A stretch of DNA of 64,000 bases. Origin: Kalaharituber pfeilii (lineage: Eukaryota > Ascomycota > Pezizomycetes > Pezizales > Pezizaceae). Each line of letters opens with the position of its first letter. Position 1 is the stretch's first letter. A model generated the notes under the pieces. The model made no database searches and was not told where the DNA came from. It worked only from the letters and a program-made list of their open reading frames with translations. The stretch covers positions 1 to 64,000 of the forward strand of contig WHUZ01000017.1 in NCBI GenBank assembly GCA_015179045.1, given 5' to 3'. Of the stretch, positions 25,824 through 36,368 are shown one piece after another. Both the position numbers and the translations under genes were made by a program.

Positions 25824-26867
25824 GGCGTTGAACGAATGCGAAGCGAGTGCAGGACAGGTATCTATGAATGGCTACTTGAGCACCAATGTTCTACGGTAGG
25901 GATAGCAGCGGGTGAAGCGGCAAGAGGCGGGGGGGGGGCACCCGGTGCTGAGCACTGAAGCCAAATGAAGAAAGACGAAGCACTCGATTGTATCGCAAGC
26001 TGCACAGACGAAGATGCGCACGGAAAGGCGACGCCGCAGCAAGCAAGTATATAGGCCTCTCTCCTAGGTGGTAGAGGAGCGGAGGGCAGCACAAAGAGCG
26101 GCACGGATGGGGCGTAATGGGTGCCGACTCGAATTTGCTGTGACCACCTGGGAGTCCGAGGGTTGGGATATTATGTTTTTTTTTTTTTTGGGGGGGGGGT
26201 GGAGTGGCTGCCGCGCCGTCCCGCGTGATTGGGGGAGGGAGGGGGGGGAGGACCGGACGGAGGTCTTTGAATTACCGGCACCCTGCGACAACGGGGGGCT
26301 TCACCGCTGAGTACGAGGAGTGCTCAGCACCAGCACCACAAGGTGAGCGGAGAGAGCAAGGGCATCAGGCGCGCGAGCAAGTGAAAGTGCGCTCGCTAGC
26401 ACGGAGGAGGCGTACAGCATTCTAAGTGGTTGGGGGGAGGGGGGGGGGGGGGGCAAGGGCAGCACGTCGGCAGTCTGGTGCCCTTTGATGCGCTGCAGCA
26501 GCAGGGATTGGCGGGGACAGGGGGGGGCGAAGAATACTCCACCTGAAATACAGCTCCCACGGTACGAATCGGACTCCAGGAGGGCAGCATCGGCGCCGGC
26601 CTGGATAAGGCATATGACGATGCGTAGCGACAGGGGCCTGTAAAGTATTTTGCTCGCTTCTAGGCAAGAAAACTTTAATGTAAGAAACCAATACAGCACC
26701 TCCAAGCGTCAGGGTGTCGCCGTGCAGTCTTGGCCCGGGCACAAGGGTCCTCTTCGTGAGGCAGCCGACCTTATCGCGCCGCGCCGCAGCTTCTGGACCC
26801 TTCGCCCGGCCCACCATCATGCGACCGCCGCTATTTTGCTCGCAGCAGGCCGCGGGGAGGCGGGGTG

Positions 26868-26950
26868 GACGGTGGGGGTGGGGGTGGGGGTGGGGGTGGG
26901 GTGAGGGGTGAGGGTGAGGGGTGAGGGGTGAGGGGTGAGGGTGAGGGGTA
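26868..26950 (+). repeat. G-rich tandem run, potential G-quadruplex
   Basis: GGTGGG-type units pass into GTGAGGG/GTGAGGGG units over about 80 bases, with more than ten runs of three or more G on the plus strand. It does not match a known fungal telomere repeat such as TTAGGG. Confidence 0.75.
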
Positions 26951-27347
26951 TGATAGCGGGTAGCTCCCAGTCGTGGCCACTGGTCGCTCTCACACCATGC
27001 GTAGGATTTCTTAAGGCGCCGGCCCGGCCTGAGGGCGACGCTCGCTTCTCAACTTAAGAGTCTGGGCGCGAGAACACAACTTAACCTGCTGAAGACTCCC
27101 TAGGGCAGTATCCCGAGGCCCCGGGCAACAGTCATTATTAGTACATGCTCGCAGGCCGAGCTTGAGCAGACATAGGGAAGGGAGCTGATACCTGCACTGT
27201 AAGACCTGTCTGGTGCATTTGCGGTCAGCAACAGTGTAGAGTACTCGTACACAACACGTCAGTGGCAACATCAAGTACAATTTCGTGGCTGCGCGCTGAG
27301 GACTGTGGGCAGCTTTCAAATCAGCCGCAGTTCCCCCAACTTTTACT

Positions 27348-27351
<4 letters not shown>

Positions 27352-27378
<27 letters not shown>
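27352..27378. repeat. poly(C) tract, C27
   Basis: An uninterrupted run of 27 C lies about 670 bases upstream of the IAH1 start codon. Confidence 0.9.
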
Positions 27379-28052
27379 ATCTGCCCGTTCAACGACAAAT
27401 GCGCTCTGTGCCAAAAGTTTACTGCTCGACCTCGCCTAGTAGGTGTTAAAGTAGAGCACCAAATTGTGATGCATCGTGACAAATGAAGTCCAAATCACTG
27501 AAATACAAATATTGCACGACGCCGGTCTATTACCAGTACAAGCACTTGTTAGCCAGCATCTCGGAACAATGATGTGGTGTCTGCCAGGGACCAAGCCCTG
27601 GTCTGGTACAAATGACATCTCTGTCGTACAAGGAAAGCAAAAAGGTACAATTACTTTGCAAGCGCATATGATACACTTACAATTTTTGTGCGTCAGGCTG
27701 TATCATACCACATGGATCGCGAGCGTTTGAGGCATCGTGTGTTCAGTCCCTTAGGCATCGAGAACTGCCTTAGGGAAGTAAACGCTTGTAATATTAAGGT
27801 ACACCTCCTCACCACCCCCCCCCCCCATGCCCAGACCCCTCAGTTGAGTAAGTAGCGTTAGCCGCTTCAGGATGTCCTAACACTTCTACAAAACCCCCCC
27901 CCCCCCCCAGCAGCCTATCGAACCCCCCCCACCTCCCATTATTGCTGCTTTCTTCCAGCTCTCAGCGCCCATTAGAATTGCGCACAATTACGAGGATAAC
28001 GCCAAACTCAGCCCCACGTCTTTGCTGATTGCTTGCACTTCATACGACAGAC

Positions 28053-29192
28053 ATGGCGACTAACCAATCTGACTTTGTGGATCTGGACAAGATTTTCCTC
28101 TTTGGTGATTCCATCACGCAGGGTGCATACGACCAGTCCGGAGGGTTCGTCCTTGCATGCATTCATTTCACCTATTCCCTCATCTAGCATCTCAGTTAGC
28201 ATAAGTCGAAGATAGACTGCTACAAACCTTCTCCCAGTTCTACCATTCTCGGCATAGATGCTGACACTAATTCATTGATACCAACGGCAGATTTGGTTTT
28301 GCGGCAGCTTTGCAACATGACTACGCCCGTAGTATGTCCTTCTACCTTTCTCCTATTTCGAGGGATAAATAAAATCTCAATTGAATATGTGCTTTACTAA
28401 CAACTGGAACCCATTATAGAGCTGGATATCGTGGGAAGAGGGTTTTCCGGGTATAATACATCAAATGCACTAAAGATATTACCTTCAATCATTCCACCAC
28501 CTTCTCATTCCAAAATCAGATTGATGGTTAGCATCTTTCCTAAACTTTCTAGCTTCATTCAGTCTAACATATGTCACTCGAAAGATAATTTTCTTTGGTG
28601 CGAATGACGCTGTCATCGAAGGCCGGACCGTGCAGCATGTTCCATTGGAGAAATACCGTACCAACTTAAAGAAATTATTACATCATCCTGTGTTGCAAGC
28701 ACACAGTCCAAAGCTCCTGTTAATTATTCCACCCCCCATTTGCGAGTACAAAACTCAAGAAGATGATCGCGCAAAGGAGAGGACTGAGATACAAAGAATG
28801 GCCCACATTACAAAGCACTACGCAGATACCGCAAGAGAAGTCGCAAAATCCGAAGGTATACCGTATGTCGATTTATGGAGTGCATTCATGACGTACACTG
28901 GTTGGACTTCAGGGGTGTTTTGCATGGTTCCAAAGAATATGCACGAAATGAGAAGCTTGGTGAACTGTTACGAGATGGTAATATAACGTATCCCTTTGCT
29001 CAAAACGTTATAGTCTTACTTAAACTGACGAGAATCACAGGCCTTCACTTTACACCAGTGGGTTACCAATTGATGTTTAATGAGTTAATGAAAACAATCC
29101 GAGATAATTATCCGGAACTACAACCGGACAGCCTGCCAATGATCTTTCCTTCATGGGAGGTTGCCCCAGTGATGGATGATTTAAGCAACTAA
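28053..29192 (+). CDS. IAH1: Iah1-type SGNH/GDSL esterase, one-base frame break
   Basis: Exons 28053-28144, 28291-28331, 28420-28526, 28585-28977 and 29041-29192. Yeast Iah1 hydrolyses isoamyl and other acetate esters. The SGNH blocks are present: FGDSITQG with the Ser nucleophile, FGANDA in block III, and DGLHFTPVGY with the Asp-x-x-His pair. Conserved stretches such as VDLWSAFMTYTGW and GSKEYARNEKL also fit the family. The exons sum to one base short of whole codons. The break is in exon 4 between TGWTSG and GSKEY, at GGGG (28912-28915) or TTTT (28918-28921). Either a base is missing from the assembly or the gene is a young pseudogene. Confidence 0.87.
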
Positions 29193-30115
29193 CAGGGTGC
29201 ATTACCGTACTGCTTGGCGCTTCAGATATGTATGGCTGGATTGGGAGATTTGGGCATAGCTACAGAGTTCGAGCACAATATCTTGTAGAGGTAGATATAC
29301 AGACTCAAAATAACAAGGGTAGCATTGCATACAGGTAGGACTGGACGGCGAACTCCAGGCCAGAGATGTATCCCGTCGCCTTCGGCTGGATCATAATCGT
29401 ACTACGGTAGATGAGCGTTCGGCAGTCAGCCTAGAGCATTGACTCTTGTCTGTCGGGTTACGATTGCTTGTCCTGTAACGTCTAAAATTAAGCAGTAGCG
29501 AAGCTTAGAAAGCGAAATGGTTGGAGCGCTTGTACTAGGTTGGGGAAGGAACGTAGACAGACGGCCCAGAAGCACCAACACCCAGCACCACCGCATCACA
29601 TACGCACCAACTATCAAGAGACATCGTGAACAGCCCAACCCTCAAACCGAAGACCGATTTTCTGCCCTTACCTGAGGCCGTGCACCTTATATCTTTCCGC
29701 CTTTACCGCGCGTTATTATTGAGATCAGTTGCCGTCTGCTCTTCTACCTCAATCGCGGGCAGCTTCACCAGCCTTCACTTCATAGTCTGCTCTATTTTCA
29801 ACGGTCCCACCGCCCATCCTTCAGGACAAACTTACTTCTCACCTCTAGAAATTCTAAGTCTATTCCGACTTTTTCCTTTCATCGATCCACTTCAATTTGC
29901 CGGGCCACTAGGTTTTACTTTAGGGACAACACATAGGACTTCCCTAATTTCGTTGGCCAAGCACCAAACCCTACGACTTTGTCATTCTGAATCATCGTCT
30001 ATCATAAACTTCATTGGAACCTACAGAGAGGAAAAGAAAATTTTGGAGAACTAGGGAAGGAGAGTGCTGAGGAGCCTTGCTCACTCCCTAGGGAGTTTTG
30101 CATGCTCTCCGGACA
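29193..30115. other. intergenic, promoter side of the coiled-coil gene
   Basis: About 920 bases. A 142-codon frame at 29626-30054 has no domain or plausible codon pattern and lies where the promoter and 5' leader of the next gene should be. Nothing else is supported. Confidence 0.55.
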
Positions 30116-32199
30116 ATGGAGGTTTTTTACACTGCAGAGGACATTTGGAGGATTCAAGAAGAGCTTAAAATTATAAAGGCTGTACAGGCGAAACATACTC
30201 GACAACTTCACAATCACTCCGAGCGACTGCTGCAGGTGGAGAGGCGGGGGGAGGAACCCAAAATACAAAGTCTCTGGACGTCGTATTTTCCACCCATCCA
30301 TGCTCCAACTAATTTTACCCAAAGTATGCTCGCTGAGTCCTCCCATAGCACCAATCCCTGGCCAGTTCACTTGCTGATAGCTTCTCTGTTTCTATAGCCC
30401 AACAGTATCCTCCAGCTGAACCCGCTATAGGGCCCTTCAACGGCTTTGATGGGCAGCAGCCACAAAATTTGGTTACTGGCCTTCCTCTGGACGAGGTTGA
30501 TGTCCCAAGGAGAGGTGCGTCCAGAGCAAATAGTGTTCGCTTCGATGAGAGTGCTATACAAAACCATTGGGCCCCCGAGTCACAAAGCTCCAGCGAGTAT
30601 ATGCCGGCGAGAAGCACAACTGGCATTGGACCGTTGATGGAGCGCACTCTGTCATATAAATCTGACTACAAGTCTGACGGGAGGCAAAGCTCCATGAGGT
30701 CATTTGACAACTTTTCGATGGCCGGTAGTGAACATGACTGTAGTCTTCCATCGGCACTGAGGCCCCGAGATATAATTGAATGCAATACCCCGTCAGCTTT
30801 CGATTCAGCACCTGCCGTTATACGCTGCTGGCTGGGAATGGATTGTTCTTACGACTCAATACTCTATGCCGTGATATGTACCGGCTCCAGTAAATCATGG
30901 ATAGATTCCTCTCTCGTCAGTCGGTGTGGCTTCAAAGAAAAGATATGGAAAGAGAATGGAGAGGAAAGAATTTCTCTTTCTCTCTTCTTAGGCAGTGCAA
31001 GTGTTCCAGCAGAGGTTATATCTTCACACACGACTTTACCACGCTTGAAGATAGAATTTACTGTCGTTCAAACGCCTGAGCGTCCACATAACCACAAACT
31101 GGTCCAGATTGTGCTCGGTAGCGATATATTATCAGCCATCAAGGCTGATGTACTATTTTCCAAAAGGCAGCTAACGTTTCACGTGAGAGACGGGCAGAAA
31201 GTTTTTGTTGATTTTGAACCAGATGCATTAACTTTCGACATATTCACTTCTATCCCACATGGGATGAACGAACCCCCACCGCTCAAGACGGTTCAGGTCA
31301 AATCTCACGGTTTAGGAACCTCTCATACCCCCTTTGAGCATAACGGCGAGGTTGAAATAGAACCAACTACCCCTAAGCACGGTGATATTAATATACATAC
31401 TGCCCAAGATACCCCTTCTAATATGGAAACTCCTATGGCTCCGCAAGAACAAGCTCCCCCAGCAGAGATCTTGTCTCCTCCATCTCGGAAGGATTCTACA
31501 TCATTGCCGCCATCAAGGGTAGAGGCAAGCAATTCACATGATAACATGCAAGATACTCTCCACACCTCCAACAGCAATGCTGACCTGCCGTCTGCTTCGG
31601 ATTCATCGTCAATCCCGCGTAACATTGAGCGGACCAAAAATACAACCGAAGCTAATGTTAAAGGCCCTTACGCTGCTGCTGCCAGCAAGGCCTTGGCCGG
31701 AGGAGGCACCAACTCCTGGGACGGTTGGAGAAAGAGCGAATCTAGTGGCAGCACTCTTGCCAGTATAGCTGCTGGTGGTGGTGTCTCGTTAAACCCCCCA
31801 AAGGGAGTTGGCGGTGGTGGCAGCGGCGATGCAGCGCAACGACGACCCTCTCGCAGCATGAAGGTTCTCCGGCCGTCAACCGCCAAGTCAAATGCCAATA
31901 TACCTGCTACACCAACCACCAGTCAGCCGGCACCGTCACAAGCAATGGACGAGAACAGCAAGGCACTGGGTTCAATAAATGGATTCTCGATAAGTGGGTC
32001 TAGTACAACATCTACAAGCTCAATTACAAAAGTCGCCCGCTCAAGTTCACTGGAAACACCACGGCAGGCAAATCACACCAAGTCGCGGTCAAGCACGAAC
32101 GTCGTCGGGAGTGCAACTGCGTTTAAGTGGATGAGCGGGAAGATTGGCGGGGGTAGTAGTGGGGGTGGTGGAAGCAGCGCTGGGAGCGGGACCGAATAA
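30116..32199 (+). CDS. coiled-coil protein with a retropepsin-like domain lacking the catalytic Asp
   Basis: Two exons, 30116-30323 and 30398-32199, give 669 codons plus stop; the intron is GTATGC..CTATAG. I do not recognise a named gene. Residues 1-50 form a likely coiled coil (EDIWRIQEELKIIKAVQAKH). Residues about 212-330 resemble a retropepsin-like beta fold: a VICTGSSKSWIDSSLV segment where D-T/S-G would be expected, and LGSDILSAIKADVLF near residue 308, like the (I/V)LGxD motif. The Asp of DTG is Cys (about residue 230), so protease activity is unlikely. The remainder to the C-terminus is Ser/Pro/Gly-rich and disordered, with Ala and Gly runs. The DTG-like identification is inference from motif and spacing. 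Confidence 0.6.
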
Positions 32200-33588
32200 T
32201 CAAATAACTGAGCAGAATGGCCCCAGTTTAAATATCGTTTCCCCTGTTTTTGCTGTGTGTTGCGGAGAAATGGAATCGGCGGTCGGTCGCGCAGATAAAG
32301 AGCGTGTAGGGATGTTTTGTTATTTTATCTTCCCTTTTGCTATGTTCTTTTCCTAAAGTACTTGGTCCGGCTGAAAAAAAGAAAACTCGGACCTGCGCCG
32401 AGTTTTCCTTCTTGTTCATTTTCTGTGTTACAAGATAAGCAAAAATTTCGTTACCCTTTGTGTTTTTTTTTCTTCTGCCTGCTTTTCATGTCTACCTTAT
32501 TGGGTTTGGTCTGGTCTGGTCTGGTCTTGGTATTCTTACCTTGCTTGCTACATTCTTTCGTCTGAGTCCGTTTCTGTTTTGCTTTTTGGTGCTGTGTGGT
32601 GCGCGCCGTTGCATGCGCTGCTAAATGTAGCATGTTTTTTACGAGGTTTAATACTCGGGCGTTTGAAGTTGAAAAGAAGAAATACTATACACAGCGTGGG
32701 GACATGTAGCGAGGAGGAGGGAGGAAGGCGGTTCGCTGTAGCTATAGATAGTATCTTGATATCACCTGAGCATTCAGATGAAAAGGTAGTAGTAGTAATA
32801 CTTTGGCAGCTAATGGAGCTCAGCTTTATTGCCAGACTCACTAATACAAAGGGGAGGGGTGAAGTAGCAATATTCGAATACCACATCCAAGGCCGGAACT
32901 TGATCATTTCCATCGCTGCTAGCCAGCAACTCGAGCTCTTATCCGGGCCGCGAAGCTAGGATGTAGTACAGCACCCCAATTAGACCTGGGAACGAGAACT
33001 GGCACCTCGTACTTATTTACCTTTCCGCTTTCTTCTTACCCTTAGAATTGGACCGTTCAGAAGTTTTTATTTTTTCCCTCCCTCCCCATGGTGGGAATGT
33101 TTGACGTGGTGGTGCTGCTGAATTGTCCCGGGCCATAGAAATTATAGAATGGGCGTTTTGTGTTTCAAGTATGTTTTTATATATATATTTTATCTCTGTT
33201 ATTTTATCGATTATGATGTCCTCTGATGGGAGGGAAGGGGGCGGGCAGCTGGTTGGAGAAAAAACTCAACGGGGTGTGTGCAGAAAAAAGGTTAAGGAAA
33301 GGGTATATATATATATATGCTATGGTGAGACTGGCATGGGGTTCGCTATAGGGTCTGGTTCACGAGATTAGGATCGCTAGAGAAAATATGCAAGTGCAAG
33401 AACATATATATGAATGGGGTAACATTGTGAATTCAAGTTGTCTATTTAGACCATAGACTTATATAGAGTACTCCAATAGAAACATTGTTTTAAAAAGAAA
33501 GGGAGAAAAAAAGAAAAATCGTCCACAACATAAACTCACAAGTCCTCCACGATCAGGTCAAAGATTCGTACTGATATTAGTTTGACCT
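32200..33588. other. convergent 3' region
   Basis: About 1.4 kb between converging genes. It is T- and A-rich with a TATATA run at about 33305-33318. No gene is supported. Confidence 0.6.
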
Positions 33589-34533
33589 CTACAACGAGCT
33601 CTTGCAAAGCCTCCCCAGCCCGTCCTTCGTGCTGTCCTTTGTAGCCTTGACCACCTTCAAGACGTCCCTGAATCTGTTGGCGCCGTTGCAAAATGCCACC
33701 CGTCAGCCCAATTCCTCTCTCACACAGACAGCACCAAGTTGGGGAAACAGGGTAAAACGTACTGCGCACAGCCCGCATCCTCCATCACTTCATACAGCCA
33801 ACTCTCGCTCGTCGTTATCGCCGCCCCAGCCTGCCTCATCCTCGCTAGCGCAATTGGAATCTCCTCCTTATTACACGAACTGACCCCGTCCGCCACAATG
33901 TACACTTTGATGCCCATGTCCAGCAGATCCAGGCATGTCTGCAACACGCACACATGGGACTCAATCCCTACAATTGCTACGGCGTCTGGTTTGTGCGTGG
34001 CGACAAGGTCGCGCACCTCGGGCGTCATCATGGAGAAGAGGGTCTTGTCTTGGTTGATGAGGAGCCGAGGGGTCTCGAGGACGGGTAGGAGGTCCGAGAC
34101 GGTGTTTCCGAGGCGGGAGCGGTTTTGCGTCGTGAGGATGATGGGGAGGGAGAGGGCGCCGGAGGCGTCGATGAGTTTTCTGGCGGTGGAGATCCTGTTG
34201 GGTATTGATGGTTAGTATGGAAGCGAGGTTTGAGGGGATGGCGGAAGGGACATACACGACAGGAAATTCATGGATGGCATTGCTAAAGCCCTCCTGGATG
34301 TCGCAGATGCTATAGGAAATAGAGGTCAGTTCATCATTTTCACGTTACTGACTCTGTGTCCAGGTGTTATCGTCTTATGCTCCATAGGTATTCACATGCT
34401 GAATGGACAAACATTGCGGCAAGCTTCGCATACTCACAACAACATATGATCTGTAAAAACGTGTTAGCTTTTTCATAAATCCGTAAGTATTTTCACCAGC
34501 GGTGTCATGATCTCGGGAAAACATCCTCTTCAT
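33589..34533 (-). CDS. isochorismatase-family cysteine hydrolase
   Basis: Exons 34533-34497, 34450-34438, 34309-34256, 34194-33763 and 33673-33589 give 206 codons plus stop. The Asp-Lys-Cys triad of the isochorismatase-like superfamily is present: ICDIQEGF (Asp), INQDKTLFSM (Lys) and GIESHVCVLQTC (Cys). ADGVSSCN and RMRQAGAAITTSESWLYE match the rest of the fold. Relatives of this size (ISOC1/ISOC2 type) are cytosolic or mitochondrial hydrolases of unclear substrate. The second exon is only 13 nt; the first exon and start are less certain because they carry no conserved residues. The frame ends at TAG 33589-33591 with KSSL. Confidence 0.87.
34438..34450 (-). other. 13-nt microexon of the isochorismatase gene
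   Basis: ATCATATGTTGTT lies between a TTTACAG acceptor and a GTGAGT donor. It supplies HMLL ahead of FICDIQ and restores the frame to the catalytic-Asp exon. The following intron is 128 bases. Confidence 0.65.
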
Positions 34534-35222
34534 GGTGAATTAATTGGACTCTAGATCTTTCCCTCACAAATAGGGCGGATTCAGCAAAATCTTTTATTCC
34601 CAGACTGTAATTGGAGCCTTTTCACGTAACCCAATAGCAGAGCGCAGAAAGTCGCAGCGAATTGCAAGTTGCGAATAACTTTATTTTTATTTTATTTTAT
34701 TTTTTTTTTTTTTCTCCCGAACAAGATGGCGATGAGACGACGAGATGAGCTTCGATGTCTATCAACCTCTCTGCCCATCTGCTCGGAGCTACTTGGACTT
34801 GGACTTACCCAAAGCGGGCAATCCCGCTGTCCGCTTGTCATTGGCGGGCCGTGTGGGGTCGCAAGTGGCAGTGGGGGCATTTGGCCAACCATGTGGTGGG
34901 GGCTCCGCAGCGTGTGCACACCGCCTATGACGTAATGCGCATTTCAGCCCTACTTTTGATTCGTTCAAGCACAGGGACCGATGGCGGGGAGGTATAATAA
35001 CATGCTAGTTACGGGACGCAGGTACAATTATTAAACAAGAAATTGATTAGGAATACGGGAATTATAATTAGTGGAAAATCCAGGGTACAGAAAGCAGGCG
35101 CTGAACTTTAGATAGTGCGAGGCAATCATTCCTCACATCAACAAGCAACCCTACAATCCATCTCATCCTCTTCCAGCTTCAACTCACAAACATCAACTAT
35201 TACCTCCCCCCCAACCGCAATA
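34534..35222. other. divergent intergenic region, isochorismatase and small-protein genes
   Basis: About 690 bases with a T-rich run at about 34681-34714 and a CTTGGACTTGGACTT direct repeat near 34793. Short frames here lack support. The start of the downstream 35115 frame extends the small protein but its first part is Ser-rich leader. Confidence 0.55.
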
Positions 35223-35528
35223 ATGGGTATCCCAACGTTCACCACCGAAAAGCCCTCCAACAGCAATACTGCCCCTCTTCCGCTCACCTCCGACCCCGAT
35301 GCTCCCTCCTCCACGACCACGAACCCTGCGTCACTCTTGCCTACTCTATCCACAAGCCCCACGCCCGGCCACGGAACACATCTCCGCAGCGCACACGCCA
35401 ACTCATCTGCAGCCGCTGCTGCGTCGTCCTCACAACATCAAAGGACCGCAGATGAGCAAGCGAGGCTAGATAGGTTGTATGAGGAGAGGATGGAGGAGGA
35501 GTATGCTAAGCGGGAAGGAGGAGCGTGA
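35223..35528 (+). CDS. small uncharacterised protein with an acidic/basic C-terminal helix
   Basis: One exon of 101 codons plus stop, starting at MGIPTFTTEKPSNS; an upstream in-frame ATG at 35115 would add 36 Ser/Gln-rich residues. The middle is Ser/Thr/Pro/Ala-rich. The C-terminus, about 25 residues ending LYEERMEEEYAKREGGA, is a strongly charged helix. I recall similar short fungal proteins sharing the MGIPTFTTEK start and EERMEEEYAKREGGA end, but function is unknown. No signal peptide or membrane segment is visible. Confidence 0.62.
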   Translation: MGIPTFTTEKPSNSNTAPLPLTSDPDAPSSTTTNPASLLPTLSTSPTPGHGTHLRSAHANSSAAAAASSSQHQRTADEQARLDRLYEERMEEEYAKREGGA

Positions 35529-36368
35529 ATGAATTGCATGAATGAAATGCCATCTTCTCTAACAGCGCCAATCATGAGGCTGCATTGATATCTGTGAGAT
35601 ACTCGGCGAGCTGAGGAGCATTGGAGTGGAGGATTGTCAAGCTCATGATCATTATGGAATGTTGCATTGAAACGATTTCGAATTTCAGTTTCATAGCAGT
35701 TCATATCAACTGCCTTTTCTTACAAGGAGGGTCTTTACTGTTCTGTACAACACATCTTTCTGCTTGAGCGAAGTACTTTTATTCATTAGGTGCCTGTGTC
35801 GACGGCTCTCATCTCTACTTGATACTTGTGTCACATAATTTGAATGGTTACCAGGTCTGTGGATATGGCTATCCAATAAGGGCCAGAAGAGGCCACATAG
35901 CAGCCCGAATAGCTTTCACGTTCAAAGTACCTCAAATTGGATCAATACAAGGAGGTAGCTGTAGTTAGGGTGATATTGTAAACAAAGACTCGTACGCCAC
36001 AATGCATAACGAAAGAAAAACTGGCAAAAATGCCCTTCACAAACGTAGAGGAACCTGACAATCAATAACAAAAAGGTACATTGCGTAACATGAAAATATG
36101 AAATAATTGGCCACAGAATCACGAACAATAAGACTAGTTACTTAATGCAACAAGACACCTCCTTTGCAAGACAACTGGTAAACACCGCCACAAAATCCAT
36201 ATTCCAATTTCGTTGTGTATGTTTGTAGTGCTGCACTCAATCGGGACGAGGCTATACTCAATCGGTCGTGGACTTTCCCTCGCTGACAGAATGCATAGTT
36301 CGATAATTATGTGAGAATTGTGTAAGATCACAGTAAGCTCCTTAGTATATTGCAAGACTTGTGATCTC
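35529..36368. other. convergent 3' region
   Basis: About 840 bases between the small-protein gene and the capping-enzyme stop codon. It is of ordinary composition and no gene or repeat is evident. Confidence 0.6.

Larger units (their letters stand above)
25824..28052. other. divergent intergenic region between CLC and IAH1 genes
   Basis: About 2.2 kb holding both promoters. It has G-rich patches at 26169-26250 and 26429-26455, a GGGGGT/GGGTGA run (26868-26950), a C27 tract (27352-27378) and C runs at 27819 and 27894. The many frames on both strands are low-complexity and none shows a domain. Confidence 0.6.

Noticed and set aside
26868..26950. Internal telomere repeat
   Set aside because: The units are GGGGGT and GTGAGGG, not TTAGGG, and the flanks are ordinary gene-bearing DNA.
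29626..30054. 142-codon frame upstream of the coiled-coil gene
   Set aside because: Non-conserved-looking sequence, starts at an arbitrary ATG and lies in the expected promoter and leader region.
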